The notes beneath the pieces were generated by a model, which saw nothing but the letters and a program-made list of their open reading frames with translations, had not been told where the DNA came from and searched no databases. A stretch of 64,000 bases of DNA from Aphrophora alni (taxonomy: Eukaryota > Arthropoda > Insecta > Hemiptera > Aphrophoridae), in contig OY740768.1 of the NCBI GenBank assembly GCA_963513935.1, positions 42,588,368 through 42,652,367 on the forward strand, written 5' to 3'. A program made the position numbers and the translations under genes. Shown one piece after another: positions 23,387 to 36,257 of the stretch; position 1 is the stretch's first letter; each line of letters opens with the position of its first letter.

Positions 23387-24789
23387 ATTTATATAATGAC
23401 AAAGGATGGTTAAAGATCGATATCAATAATTAGAACAATTCATCATTAACAAATAACTTTAAAACCATGTATTAAAATTATGTGTTAAATTTATTCACTT
23501 AAGTTTCATTCTCAGATCATAAATCAAATTATACATTTTAAATAAACAGTCATTTTTACTTGCACAAGACAAATACAATGAATTGCATATTAAAAAGGTA
23601 TTAGAAATATATAATGTATTAAAGTAAACAATACCCTATTCAATACTGATTCAAATCTGCATCTATTTGGGTGGAAAAAATAATAATAATACAAACTGAG
23701 AATCAAGATTCCAGTTGTTAAGCTAAACTTTTTTAAAAAAAGTTTAAATAGTGTACATTTTAATTTTAGCTATAGAAATTAGTTTACCCTTATTTTATAG
23801 TAAAAGTTCTTCCGAAACGACATGAAACACTTCTATGTCATCATATTATTTCTATTTCTGAGTGAAGGATAGTTATAGAAGGATGTTGTAATATGAATCT
23901 TGATCATTCTTAAACTCAAAAAAAAAAGAAATGTAATTATCTGCATAGCCAGATAAGATGTCTAACAATAATAAATAATAGCATTTTATTATGTCATTCG
24001 CATTTTAAATTTTGATTGAGTTAAAATTCACTTAAGAATACATCCCCTCCTCTTCAACCTATATATATATTCACTAACTTTATTCGGGTAAGTAACTAGG
24101 TCTCAGTGGGCCCCATACACATTTCAAAAGGGTCCCCATTCACTTTAAATGTGAATATAGGTTAACACTGATGAGATATAGGTATCAAGGTGATTTTGAA
24201 CCATTTGTAGGTTTTTTTAATGCTTGGAAAGGATGTCATTTCACTAGATAACATCAACCATTCAGCGATGGAAAAATGTAACAAAATGAGTTAAGAAGAA
24301 ATAGTTTACTTCTTAGGAAATAATAATAATCAAAGAGTTGAAGACAACATTAAGTATTCTTTAATATTAAAAAACGAAAATTTGACAACCGAAAAGTGAA
24401 ATGAATATATGTAGGACAAGAACAATAAACCTTACGATTGAAGCAAAACTTTACAAAATACTAAATACGTAGAGTAAAATGTAAATGAAGAAAATAAGAA
24501 TTACGCACAACACTCTAAATTCCGAATTTCAATTATATACTGGCAGAGACATCAACTACAGAGTACCATATGGTAAAGACAGTATTATCCAAATATCTGT
24601 GAAAAAAGAACAAAAAAATAGTGAAATAACACATAACACCAAGTAGCTCGAAAATATACAAGGGTAGTAGAAATTCTGGAATATAATTTGTATATAGGCT
24701 CCTGGATGACATAGAAAGGCCATTTTTGTCTTAATTCGTAAATTCATTTAGTTCTACTACATTACCCTGTCAAAGTGCTCGAATGAAAT
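23387..24789. other. AT-rich DNA, no gene seen
   Basis: A 63-codon minus-strand frame near 24.6 kb shows no domain. The 5' terminus of the adjacent mariner-like relic could not be found here. Confidence 0.45.
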
Positions 24790-25519
24790 TATAAAAATAG
24801 AAGAAATTGCTCTAAATGTGTCTATTTCCAGTGAAGAGATCCCTCTCACATTTGTAACTAATCAAATTGATGTGAATAACGACATCAGCCAGCGTTCGAT
24901 CAGCTCAATAATTAAAAAATGGAAATTTAATTCCTCTAAAATTCAATTGGTAATGGTAAACGACAAATTTGATAGTAGGTTATCTGAAAAATCATGGAAA
25001 AGAGTGAAAAAGATGGCAAAATTTGCTCCATATACAGTTTTGTTTCATGGCATTATCGGCCCACATATTATTGGCCTTTTTTTATGAACAAAACTCTAGA
25101 AGGCGAACGATATTTGGACTTATTCGTAACAGAATCTATCCATCTTTACATCAACTTGCTCATACTGAGATCCAGCATGACCATCCAACGTTCACCGACG
25201 ACACTTTGTGGTTTCAATTTGACGAGGCTCCTCCTCATTACCAACTACAAGTAAGAAATTATCTTAATACCACTTTTCCTTAAATAGATGAATTGGGAGG
25301 AGCGGAGCTCTCGAATGGCCACCGAGATCCCCTGACCTAAATTATTTTCTATAGGGATATTAAAAAATGTAAGTTTACACTGAAAGGCTTGAAAACCAAG
25401 ATGTGTTGAATAACAGAATACAGCAAGAGATTAATTCTATCCCTAAGGAACTAATAATTGCGGCATCAAATTTTTATAAGCTACTTGGAAACTGGCAAAT
25501 ATTGTTTGGTGAATATTTT
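24790..25519 (+). pseudogene. Mariner-like (Tc1/mariner superfamily) transposase pseudogene
   Basis: Plus-strand pieces follow the order of an insect mariner-type transposase. An N-terminal segment has EEIALNV, ISQRSISSIIKKWKF and SSKIQLV (helix-turn-helix region, 24790-24960). Next is VLFHGIIGPHI (25040-25070), the VWCGIxGPxF block. After a shift of frame comes GLIRNRIYPSLHQL and LWFQFDEAPPHYQLQVRNYL (25090-25281), where the D of FQxD is the second catalytic aspartate. After another shift comes WPPRSPDLN-YFL (from 25316; third catalytic acid in SPDLN), and finally QQEINSIPKELIIAASNFY ending at a stop at 25517-25519. The region expected to hold the first catalytic aspartate, between the IQLV segment and HGIIGP, is deleted. 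With at least two frameshifts, in-frame stops and this deletion, the gene is inactive. Confidence 0.88.
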
Positions 25520-25789
25520 TAGCAGTTATGAAATGTCAATTGTACTTTGAAGTGGTCCTCGTCAATCGCAATGTAAGAAGAGATTTTTTAATTTACTTTT
25601 TATCATGTGATTTAATGAAGTGTTAGTGTTCTACATAAAGTGTAAACTAATATGATACAGTATTTGTTGTTTATGTAGTTTATATTGTTAAATCTACTGT
25701 TGAAACGCTAAATTTCATTCAAATCAATTGAGTGCTCTTCCTTTCATAGCTTGTATTTAAAGTAGTGTATAATCCTTTATGATTATAAA

Positions 25790-25812
25790 TGGAATTTTTA
25801 AACACCCTATAT
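25790..25812 (+). repeat. Probable 3' terminal inverted repeat of the mariner-like relic
   Basis: GGAATTTTTAAACACCCTAT reads on the minus strand as ATAGGGTGTTTAAAAATTCC, close to the ACAGGGTGTxxCAAAA-type ends common in this transposon group. It lies 270 bp after the transposase stop. No matching 5' copy was found upstream. Confidence 0.45.
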
Positions 25813-28800
25813 TTTCTATTGAATATTTGCCCATTTCTCTATGTTTGGAATGAAATTATCATCCAGAGACCAATAGATATATCCATTCAATTACATGCTT
25901 AACAATCGCAATTTGAATCTGCTATTACATTTCACACTATATCTCGAGAAGTAAAACAGTTATAGATTTTTTTCAACCAAAATGATTTCCGTCTTGTGGG
26001 GAGGGAAACGAATAAGGAATATATTACTATGCTTACATTTAAAAATTTTCAGAAGAATTTTATTAAATGTAATAAAATATTAAACACACATTTTTAATTT
26101 TTGGAACTTTTAAAAAATATAAAAATATTATAATTTACGACTGTTAAGTGTCAAATAGGGAACCAAAATCTAAAATACTTTCATTTTTAACGAGACTTTT
26201 TACTTTCTGGACGCAATAATTCTAAGAACAAAAATGTAAATTAGCGATTTGCTTATTCCGTTGGAAAACTTAAGAAACGCTGTAGTTTTGTGAAATGTGA
26301 AATAGGTGTAAGTTGTTTGTTTGTGAAACAAATTTGAATATTAACAAAGATTTTAAAACATTCGCTTTTTTCATGTTTGAGGATTTGTAAATAATTCATA
26401 TTCTCAGTTTCAAAAACGATGTTGGTTCTGTCTTATAGGAAATTTAATATAGTTTTTGGAAATGGAGTCACTTACTTACTAGGTGAAAAATAAAGTGAGA
26501 AAATAGAATTTTAACTGGAAAAAAAATGTATATCTTGGAAATGAAGCTAGATAGGATGGGGATTACTAAGGTTAATTATTTCGTTGCAAATAAAATTTAC
26601 TATAACCAAGATTTTTTTGATAGATTGTTCACAATTCACCGTATATGAATTCAATCGCCATATAAAATAAAAAATTCAAACAGTTGATTCTATATTAGAA
26701 ATTGTAAAACTGAATTGATTATCAAATACGTAAAAGGCAACATTACAATGTACATCGTCTACAATGCCAGTTGTTGGTTATTTCAATTGCAATATTCATG
26801 TTTAAAAAAACTTGTTTCCGTAAAAAAAAAATTGCTTTTCTTTTTAAAATAGCATTTACATTTAATAATGTGGCTGTTTTTGGCTACAAAAATATAACAA
26901 TATCATGGAACGCTTTCAACTGTACCAAAATTAATCACTGAAAAGCACCACAAACAAAGATAGAGAATTTATGTCGATAACATTAAAAAGTTCGACAATT
27001 GAAATTAAATGTGTTATTCTAGTTTTCTAAAACCATTTTGTAAAGCTTATTAAAATTATGCCTTAAAGGTTTGGCAACTGACGAAGAGAAAAATAATTGC
27101 CTGTGAAGATCAAGGAAGATATCCCGACATATGAGAAATGATAAGGAAACAGTCAAATATTAATAACGATATAAAGTAGAAATTTGGAAAAACGTGATTG
27201 GTGTGGACACCTAATAAAGATGTACAATGTAGATTGGCTAAAATATTGACAGTATTAATATTTATTGTCCTAACCAATAAATCTTACGAGAAGGAGTTGT
27301 CCTAGAAGACTGTAAAGACAGAAAATTTTGGAGGAAATAAGACCGAGTCTAGCACGAGTACCATTGGGAAGATTTGCTCCTAATTATAACAATTTGAAAC
27401 AAAGATGAGAATTTCTCGTGCCAAGAAATTTATTAATATAGTATCAAAGTTTAAATTCTGTGTTTTTTGAAGTTTTGTTCTTGCACTGTTATTTTCAGAA
27501 TGCATTAGTGCTAACGCCGAAAAATCATGGTTGATCATCGAGTTAAAATCTATTTCAATCATATAACCACTAAGGCGGTAATGTTTTATATCACAACTAT
27601 TCTCTTTTAGTGAAGTGAAGTAATTATTATAAACTAATAAAATTGATAGTTTAAATGTTTTTGTGCCGCATTAGTGTAAGAAATAACCTAAATAGTGAGA
27701 GATCAGTACACGATCCTTACTTCAGGTTAACTTAATTATTAAATCTTATGTCTTAATAAATAATTAATACAATCGCCTAATAACATAACTTTATTAAGCT
27801 TTCACTTCATTCAATTTAAGTTTAATAAGCTAACAAAGGAAAATAATAATAAATTTGGAAAACGAATTGATATTCAAATTAGATTAGTAATTATGTTTGG
27901 CGATCATGAATTCTATTCTTTGAGAAGCTTAGACTCATAATTAGTTTGAAAATAGTATATTATTTGATGTTTCTTTTTCACTCCTAACAAAACACTGCTC
28001 CTTTGTGGAAGACAAAGTACGTTTTTTATCATAAAATTAAGTGAATCACGTCAGATATAATCTTATATCACTGAATTTTTATTTATTTATTTATTTTTTA
28101 TTAACTTAAAATTTATTTTCAAAACTCACATATTTTATTAAATTATGTCACTTTGAGGGTCATTATTTACAGAACAGTATTTACTTTTTTACCTTGAATA
28201 GGATATCAAACAAAACTTTTATAATGTATTTTTTTACGAATTTCCTTTTGTTTGATATAAGTATTTAATTTTGCTGACAATGTTTTTTCAACATCTTTAG
28301 AAGAAAACATTTCCTGTTAATGAAATATCTCCAAATATTCTTGCTACACAATAACTGACCAATTAAATTGACAAAGATATATCATATCAATGGAATTCAA
28401 GAATAATGTATCGAGTTTCTAAAATCTCTCGATTTTTTAGTGTTTCTTATAAATTGTTCCTTTCCATATAAATTAAAGAACGAAGGAGTCAAAACAACTT
28501 TTAGCTTTAACGTCATACTGATTTGTGTTTTTATTTTTTAATTATTAGTAAACCTGTTTTAAGACATTCTCTAAATATGTCAAAAATGTATCTCTGTTAA
28601 CTCCTACGAAAAAAATCCGATCGTCTAATCAAACTTATTGACATGTTTTTAATTTATCTCATTTTTTTTGTATGTAGATCTTGTCATGTTGGCGAAAACA
28701 TAAGTTAGACAAGTATTAATTTGAAGCTCAAAAGTTTTAAAGTATAATCAATTGTTTCTTATAAAACTCGTAATGCACAAAGTAAAATTTATTGTTTTAC

Positions 28801-29017
28801 AAGAATACTGTTTGGTCAACTTTCTTTTGATCTTCAAGAAACTTTAAGCTTTCCCTCAACAACTTTAGGGACGTTTATCTTCTTCAACTGTGACCTTTCC
28901 TTTATCGACACCAGATGTTATAATATAGATAGAAATATCTACTTTAAACACAATTTCTATTAACTAAGTTTGTAAATAATTAATTTTATCATCATTGCAC
29001 TATTCATATCATCATTT
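25813..29017. other. AT-rich DNA, no gene seen
   Basis: No frame longer than about 60 codons (27380-27562, minus) and no recognisable motif. There is a short TTTA-rich low-complexity patch near 28080-28100. Confidence 0.5.
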
Positions 29018-29250
29018 CAACATCTAATAGTGTCACATTTCTAACCAGGTTACGTTTGAACAAATAACATCTAATCTAATCATATTTGTGACCAGGTATT
29101 AACTGATAACATCTAATAGAGTTATTTTGGTCATCATATTACATATGGACGTATAACATCTAATTCAATGGCATTTGTAACCAAATTACGTGTGAAGGGA
29201 TAACATCTAATTCAATGGCATTTGTGACTTGGTTACGTATGCCACATTTG
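29018..29250. repeat. Degenerate 47-bp tandem repeat, five copies
   Basis: Units starting near 29018, 29065, 29108, 29155 and 29202 each open with ACATCTAAT and contain CATTTGTGACC-like and TTACGT-like boxes. The last two are nearly identical for the first 25 bases (ACATCTAATTCAATGGCATT...), suggesting younger duplication at the right end. Confidence 0.8.
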
Positions 29251-31192
29251 CCGAGTAGCTATAAAGAGCGTTATTATTATAAAGAGAGTAACCTATATTA
29301 TTATCCTTTGGGTTTTTACAAGACGGCGGACTTGGGTTATCTACAACGGTTATACATATTATGTTGTTGATCATAAGAATACAATATAAAAGTATGTTGT
29401 TTGTAAGTGTTTGTTTCACTTCGAGTACACGTAAGGATACACGCCTCCATTAAAATCTTTTCGTCTTATTTATTTCAGAAATATAAATTGTTTAAAAAAT
29501 AAAAATAACTTTGACATAATTTTGGTTAAAATTCTGTACGATATCAGTTGTAAAATTGCAACAATTATTTATTTTTAACGGACTTAATCAAGATATATTT
29601 TAGATACATTAGTATTAAATTTTCAAGAGTACAATTATTCTACAAAACTAATTGTGGTATTGCAATTTTACTTACCAAGGTCATTTTGAAAATCAATTAT
29701 TGTACCAGATTTGAAAAAAGGAAATAGTACAACTGGAGACGATAAACGTCTAAGTAAGTTACATAAATATACTTATGTAAGTATATTTTAACTATTATCT
29801 GTAAAATTAAAGTTACAATTCATTTTTAATCCACTTAAACAAAATGGTGACCACACGTTATATTGTTCCCTTATTAATAGCTACAAACAAATTTGTTAAA
29901 AACAACCCCAAAGTTAGACAAATTCAACCGTCGTTTCCCAGAGCTATTTAATTATGACTATTGCCTAAATTTGTACTTAATTTAAGAATTACGTTAAGCG
30001 TTTTTTTAGTTAAATTGAGAATATGGTAAAATATGAAATAGACCTACATGAATCTATAATAGCTCGCATTATTCAGCTTAAAATTCTGCACGTATATTAA
30101 TATTTTGAGATTGATATAGTAATCAAGCAGATACATAAAAAGCAGCAAAATAAATTCTCTTCCTATCAATCGGCGTACCAACTCTGTCTCAAGTATATTT
30201 ATATAAGACCTTCAAACAATCAGCGTTTATCACTCGATGCCTTACATCTCTTCACCTGTTTATCTCACTAACAGAATAGCCTCCCGTTTTATGACTTTCG
30301 ATTTGAGTCTATTCAAATACGAGATAAGAAAAATTATAGAATCAATTTAGAAGATTTAATGGTGATGCTAAAGTTCTGTGTTTTCTTATAACACGACCTA
30401 CAAGAAAAGCTCCATTTTATGTATGAAGGCTATTAATTTGAAATATAAAACATTTATTTATATGAAATAATCAAATTTATGGGAGGATTTTATGATTGAA
30501 TAACCGCAGTTATATTTCTTTTCTTTTTTTCTAAATTTCGTTTTTTATGACAAAAAAATAATGAAGAATTGATCCAAGTTAAATAAAAGATGCAAAAACA
30601 TTGAACAAGTTTTCTCATCATGGCCAGAACAAAATATAACCAAACAAAAATCGTCACCAAAAATGTAAGTCCATTAGTTGTCAGTGAAAAAGATAAACTG
30701 AACTAATTCTCTTTGATAAATACATTTAAACGAGGCTTAAACAAGGTTCACTAAAACCATAAAAGTGTACTTGGCCTAAATAGTATTAAACTAAAATCAA
30801 ATTCGGCTATGATTCGTTTTTGTTGTTTATTCATTGGAGTTAATTTTTATTTCTCTTTTTCACATGGGTAATCACGTTGGTTTACATTTCACAAAATTTT
30901 AACAAAATCGGTAGAATAGATTTTGAGAAATTACACGTCTACTAAACCATGGCCTTTAATGGCATTTTTGGAGAGATGGTGACCTTTACGTTTTGTTTGG
31001 ATCCTTAGAGGCTACACTTGAGCAAACTTTGATTTTTAGATTTTGAAAAAATCGATATTGTTTTCTTACGGTAGCTATCACCAAATTTTGAGTTAACGGA
31101 GAAATGAAAAAAGTCAAAGAATATGACCAAATATGATCAAAATATGTCCACACGTTTGCAGTACAAAAAAGACAAACAGACAGTTTCAGTTC
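29251..31192. other. AT-rich DNA, no gene seen
   Basis: The stretch 30840-31190 reads like non-coding transposon-type filler (ACAGACAGTTTCAG end) but has no diagnostic motif. No coding potential. Confidence 0.45.
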
Positions 31193-31650
31193 TGTTAGGA
31201 TTTAAGCAAATATCAGGATTAATTTAAATAGTTAAGATACATTTTTATTGTAAGTCCCGACTACAGCTACCAGAGTATAAACAATAATTGCGACAAGATG
31301 CAGAAAGTTAGGCTAGGTTATGTTAGGTTAGGTTCTGAGTTGCAATTACCAACTGTATTATGGAAGAGCCAAGAGTATATAAACTAAAGCTTGGAGAAGA
31401 TGGAGGTCCGACTTAGCAGGGAGTTATCGGCGATCAATTGTAGGCGGTCAGACTTGGGACGGAGTTGCCGGAGGGTCCGACATCGGCGAAGAGACGTCGA
31501 TGGGAAATTGACAGGTAAGGAACGATTGATTACTCAGTTCCTAGAGCGACAGTCCTAGCAATGATCACACGTTGGAGCTTCAGGAATAAAAGTGAGTAAG
31601 CAACGTGTGTATTCTGTTCTTGTATTAACTTTATTTATATCAGCCTATAC
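31193..31650 (+). promoter_or_regulatory. Candidate solo LTR, or promoter with non-coding first exon
   Basis: This region has a TGTTAGG start, a TATA box (TATATAAA, 31376-31383), a GC-richer transcribed-looking segment (31390-31560), a near-consensus splice donor (ACAG|GTAAGG at 31514/31515) and a polyadenylation hexamer (AATAAA, 31585-31590), followed by a T/G-rich stretch. That order fits a U3-R-U5 layout of an LTR, but I could not define both termini or a target-site duplication. The alternative is a host promoter with a short first exon. Confidence 0.35.
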
Positions 31651-33600
31651 GAAGAAAGACTAAATTAACTTTGTTTCAATATTGCTTTTGCTTTGGATTA
31701 TAAATATAGCATTTGAAAACCCACTACAACTACTTATATAATATAATAATATAGCAATAATATTAGTCCAGATAATTGACCCACTGTTAACGTATATTTA
31801 TTTATAATAATGATAACAATGTTATTTTAAAATATCTTAAACTGAACCATCGATTGTTATTACATATATTATATACTATTATTTTTTCGTATGTGAGACT
31901 TTATATGGGTTTCTCTATATGTGAGAAAGTAAATAAAGTGTTTATTGAGATTTTAATATAACTAAAGATTATATATTTTTATAACTTACGCCATTTTAAA
32001 TGGTGCAAATAAGATATAAGTATTATAATTAGTTATGACATTAAATATCGTATTTTTTTTAAATATCTTAAATTATGTTTTTAATCCTATACAAGCTAAA
32101 TTACTATAAATTGGAGTTCATAATTAGCGGAGTAATAGAGGGTAAAGGCTCCGAGTAATCGTATTGGGACCTAGAGGCCAATTTGTAGCAGTCAGGTTAG
32201 CAATAATTGTCATCCTGTGGGAACTGGGATTGCTTCTTAACCTAGATCTTACCAGAGATCACAAAATTGTGTTTGCTTTCTCTATTAGCACATTTCTAAA
32301 CATAGAAGTTGTAAATATTGTCGTTTCTCGAAGTAGGCTAACTTTGACACGGAGAGATTTTTTTTTACTCATGAGTTTATTATATCTGATAACTTATTTA
32401 AAATGTTTGTCCAATATATGAATAGAAATTAATCAAACATGTTAGTGTTGATTTTAGAATAGGAAAGTCCTTTTAGAAAGTAGTTGAGAAGGAATAAACC
32501 AATTTCAGTTTCATTGGTGGAAAAATGTTTTCTTATGCCCTTTAATTTGATATATCACAAGCCATAGGTACCCATTAAAAAATTTTGAGTTGGGGTTTAG
32601 GGGAGGGAAAGAGGGTGGTTTAAATTTAGTACAGATGGTTTTTAAGGTTCCCTCTAAGGGTAAATAAATTTTCTGTAAACATAATTTGAAAATATATTTC
32701 CGTATTTTCAATAGTAGATGTGTAAACTTTTTAAAAAAGTCACCCGTTATATGTAGATGTGTTTTTAAAGTTGATTGAAAACTTAAAAGAAGTTCAGGGG
32801 GGTCATAATCGATGGTTACGAATCACAACTTTACCATACGATCAACTACAATTTGTATTGGAAATCCGCATATAATATTCAGTGATCCATTAGATCTCTC
32901 TATCAAACAGTTATATCCCAATATGCCCGTACTTAGAATGTTCAACTTTTTCAACCTTTAATTGTTCACAAGTCAAACTACAGCTAGTTAAAAATGTACG
33001 TTAACCAATACCCCACACCTGTATCCATCAAAAAATATTCACAATAAATAAATAAATACCTTACTGAATTGATAACAGTTCTCGTTATGTGCTGCGTGTT
33101 TATAGCAACTAGTTTCACACACTCACGGGTAACATCAATAACCTTTACACTAAATACATGTCCATAACACGACTATTAAAATTAAAAACACATATAACAC
33201 AGATCACATTGACCACAACTGTTAATAGTTACCTAATAGTAGAGTTGCAGTTTATTCCAATGTTATTCCTGTTATTCCTGTTATGATCAATGCTGATAAG
33301 AGTTGACCGGTTATTAACTAATTATAAAGTTATTGTAATGACGTAATGAAATCATACAAACATTTAGATACAAATAAATAGTTGCAGAATGTAAAGAGGA
33401 CTGTTATCTACTCAATAAGTATTTATTTATTTCTTAATTACATCAATAAACAGTTCGTAGGTTAAAGTCAAAGTCATATATAAATATGTTTTGAAAAGTG
33501 CATGAGTGTATGAACGTATGTGAACAGCGTCTTTTAAAATTTAATTTTGATATAAGTTAGACAAAAACTAGGAATAATATTGAGCTTGACTAGTGAGTTG
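31651..33600. other. AT-rich DNA, no gene seen
   Basis: Short frames (85 codons plus at 32164; 66 codons minus at 32511) without domains. The sequence ends in the (TA)n tract that hosts the LTR element. Confidence 0.5.

Positions 33601-33601
<1 letters not shown>

Positions 33602-33654
<53 letters not shown>
33602..33654. repeat. (TA)n microsatellite, left flank of the LTR element
   Basis: About 53 bp of perfect TA repeats abutting the left LTR. A matching (TA)n tract abuts the right LTR (43068-43088). The element therefore lies within one TA-repeat target, and its target-site duplication cannot be distinguished from the repeat. Confidence 0.95.
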
Positions 33655-33656
<2 letters not shown>

Positions 33657-36245
33657 CAACGGTAAACCTTTTCTTGGTTAAGTTGAATGATGTTTTCGGA
33701 CCCCACTTTTTTTTGGGAAGCCGATTTATTCAACGGTTTTTCGTTTGAGAATAAGTTATTTCCACCTACTGGAAGTTTTATAGGCAATCTCGTTTTGTTT
33801 GGCCTAGGTGAAATAACTATGTGTCGAATATTCAGTTTTCTGAATATCCTGACTAAAAAAAAAACTTCTACGTTATACTTCCAGTACTTTATATTTGATT
33901 TTAGCTCAGTTAGAACACAAGTGAATGATTTTACTTTTTGTAAACCTCTGAGTAGTGAGTACACTGAAACTAACCTTGTAAATTGTTTATTTGTGCTTGC
34001 AAATATTTTATGAAATTTCACTGTATCAATTCTTAATCTATAACTCATAAACTATTGGGATATTTGAATACTAGGTGTTTTTTGTAAATAATAAATTTTT
34101 TATAAAGCAAATAAAATTTTAATAATTCTTTTTTTTTTTTATTTCAAACATAAAATAAAACTTTTTGGATTTTATTTTCTCCAACAAATACAAAATAATA
34201 ACTTTCCTTTCAATTTAATAATAATTTCTTAAACTACAAGGCAGAACCAATTATTTACCTAACTATAATTTATTCTAATATTTTATACCCAATTTGATTT
34301 AATTAATATTTTAATAAAAGATTTAATTCGAATTTACGATTTAATGAATTTAATTTTTAATTAATAATACAAATATTTTATCTAATCTAACATCCTAAGT
34401 AACCCAGTATTTTAAAATAAATTTATTTGAATTTATTTCAGGCAAATTTAATCAGGGACTAACGTATTTACGTTTCTACCGACCTTTTCTCAACTGTCCA
34501 GGCGTCGCGACGTTTGATATGAAGTCCGCGAGCGTTGTTTAGCGATGGCAGGCTACAGATGCTCTGCGTGCTGGTTAAGTTGTCTCGTTGATGAAGGTGA
34601 TCCCTGTAGGGTTGACTGGAAGAATGTTGGATGAATTTTTAAAGATGGTTGTGGTGATGTCGTGTCTGAAGTCCCGGTTCGGCTATTCTCTCGACGTTAA
34701 AGTTGCATGTCCAAGTGGTCGCCTGGTGATGTCCTGGAGTCCTATCCGGAAGCTATACGAATCACTCCATGTATCAGCTGCTATGTAGGTTATGTTACTT
34801 CTCCAGAATAATCCAAGTTAGGCCAACTTTGTAATGACTAAGTTGCCACTGACGTTCTTGTAGATTATAGTTGTGTCTATTGCTGCATTCCAAATTAATA
34901 TCGCAATGACGTATGTTCACACTTGTTATACAAATTATTAGGTTAACTAAGAAAATACTTAGCTATTTGCATACTATGGTATTTTATAAAAAACGAGATC
35001 AAGGCTCGATGTGTTCACTTACATCGCAGAAATATCAAGGCTCGATGTGTTCACTTACATCGCAGAAATATCAAGGCTCTCGAGTTTCCCCGAGCAATCG
35101 TTTATATAGACTCATCTTCAGCCAGCCCCTTCTACCTTACAACTCTTATCTCTCTCCGTGCAGTTTTGGCTATTGAAAATCCTTTTCCTTTGTAACTCCT
35201 CCAGGGTTTTCCCTATTTTATTGAGAGTGACATTTTTGAATTCAGCTCGTTGTCTTCTTTACCCACGAACTCGAGTGATGTTCGTACGATTCTTGGTTCG
35301 CGTACACGACCCGCGCACGTTTTCCCGTGGCGATTTCTCCCGGAAAAGTCTTTGTTTTTTGTTTTTCCCGGTTTTTTGTTTTCACTTCTTTATGTCCTTT
35401 TGGTTTGTGTTAACTAGCCGGATTTTCTCTTTTTTTCTGCTTCTGGTTGTCTTGCTGTAGGGTTAGGGAGTTAAACGATTTTCTACAAACTTGGGCTTTC
35501 CTTTACTCCCGAAACATATTTTAAATACTGGATTATTTTTACATAACTACGTTATCAGCATACTATTTAGCGTTTTGAGTTAATAAAAATTTAAGTTTAA
35601 CTTTTTATCTTGCTGTAAAGGTGCGAATTCTGTCACCTTTTTCCTTTAATAAAATTTCAAGTTTTTCTTTTTAATTATACATTTTGTTTATCATTACTAA
35701 AATTTGTTTTGGTTAGAATTTAAAAAACTTTCTTTTTTATATATTTTTTTATCATTTGTACTTAGTGGATTAACATTAACTTTTTTATTTAACGAAATCT
35801 CGCAAAAACTTATTTTACCTTTATTTTAGGCCTTCTTATGAAAAGCCTGAAAAACCTTTTCTTTTTCAATTTAGAGGAATTTTGAATTTCTCCTCATACT
35901 TTAATAGTCTGTATTTTACGTAACTTTGTGACTTTATATTATCTAATCTTGCAGTAAATACACCCGCGGTTAGAGTAATGCATTTCCTGAAGATATTTGT
36001 TTTTATTTAATTTCTGGATTTTGGCTTCCCGTATTAATTTTTAAGTATTTTTTACAAGTCATTATTCCTTTTCGAACAGGCAGGGTCCAAGAGTTTAACT
36101 TAGCCAGATAACTACACTCCCGCGTCAACATGATTTTCGTGACCTACATGCGGCTTTAGCCCACGGTAAGTCCGGACTATTCAAATTTATAAAATTAATT
36201 ACAAATTCAAAATCCAGGACCTACAACGGGTTGTGTCCGTTGTAA
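33655..36245 (-). repeat. 3' LTR (2,591 bp)
   Basis: Identical to 40477-43067 apart from one noticed base. In element sense it begins TTACAACGG and ends CCGTTGGA, not the canonical TG...CA. The first 23 bases fold as ACAACGG/CCGTTGT around a 7-nt loop (plus-strand 36221-36243). At 34998-35069 it contains a 36-bp unit in tandem (x2 plus a partial copy), each unit with a CGATGT/ACATCG hairpin. The LTR is unusually long for an animal Ty3/gypsy-type element. Confidence 0.93.
34998..35084. repeat. 36-bp tandem repeat inside the 3' LTR
   Basis: Units at 34998 and 35034, with a partial third at 35070, share ATCAAGGCTCGATGTG and TTACATCGCAGAAAT. The internal CGATGT...ACATCG can pair in each unit. 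The identical array in the other LTR is at 41820-41906. Its position suggests a possible regulatory array, but no function is shown. Confidence 0.85.
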
Positions 36246-36249
36246 GCTA

Positions 36250-36257
36250 CCCCTCTT
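36250..36257 (-). other. Polypurine tract of the LTR element
   Basis: In element sense AAGAGGGG, followed by TAGC and then the 3' LTR. A purine run just upstream of the 3' LTR is the expected primer for plus-strand DNA synthesis. The 4-nt gap is slightly larger than usual. Confidence 0.65.

Noticed and set aside
31308..31336. Interstitial insect telomere repeat (TTAGG)n
   Set aside because: Only a few imperfect units (TTAGGCTAGG, TTAGGTTAGG); too short to call.
33687..34013. 108-codon plus-strand ORF in the LTR, duplicated at 40509-40835
   Set aside because: Antisense to the element and duplicated only because the LTR is duplicated. Kept only as part of a finding, not as a gene.
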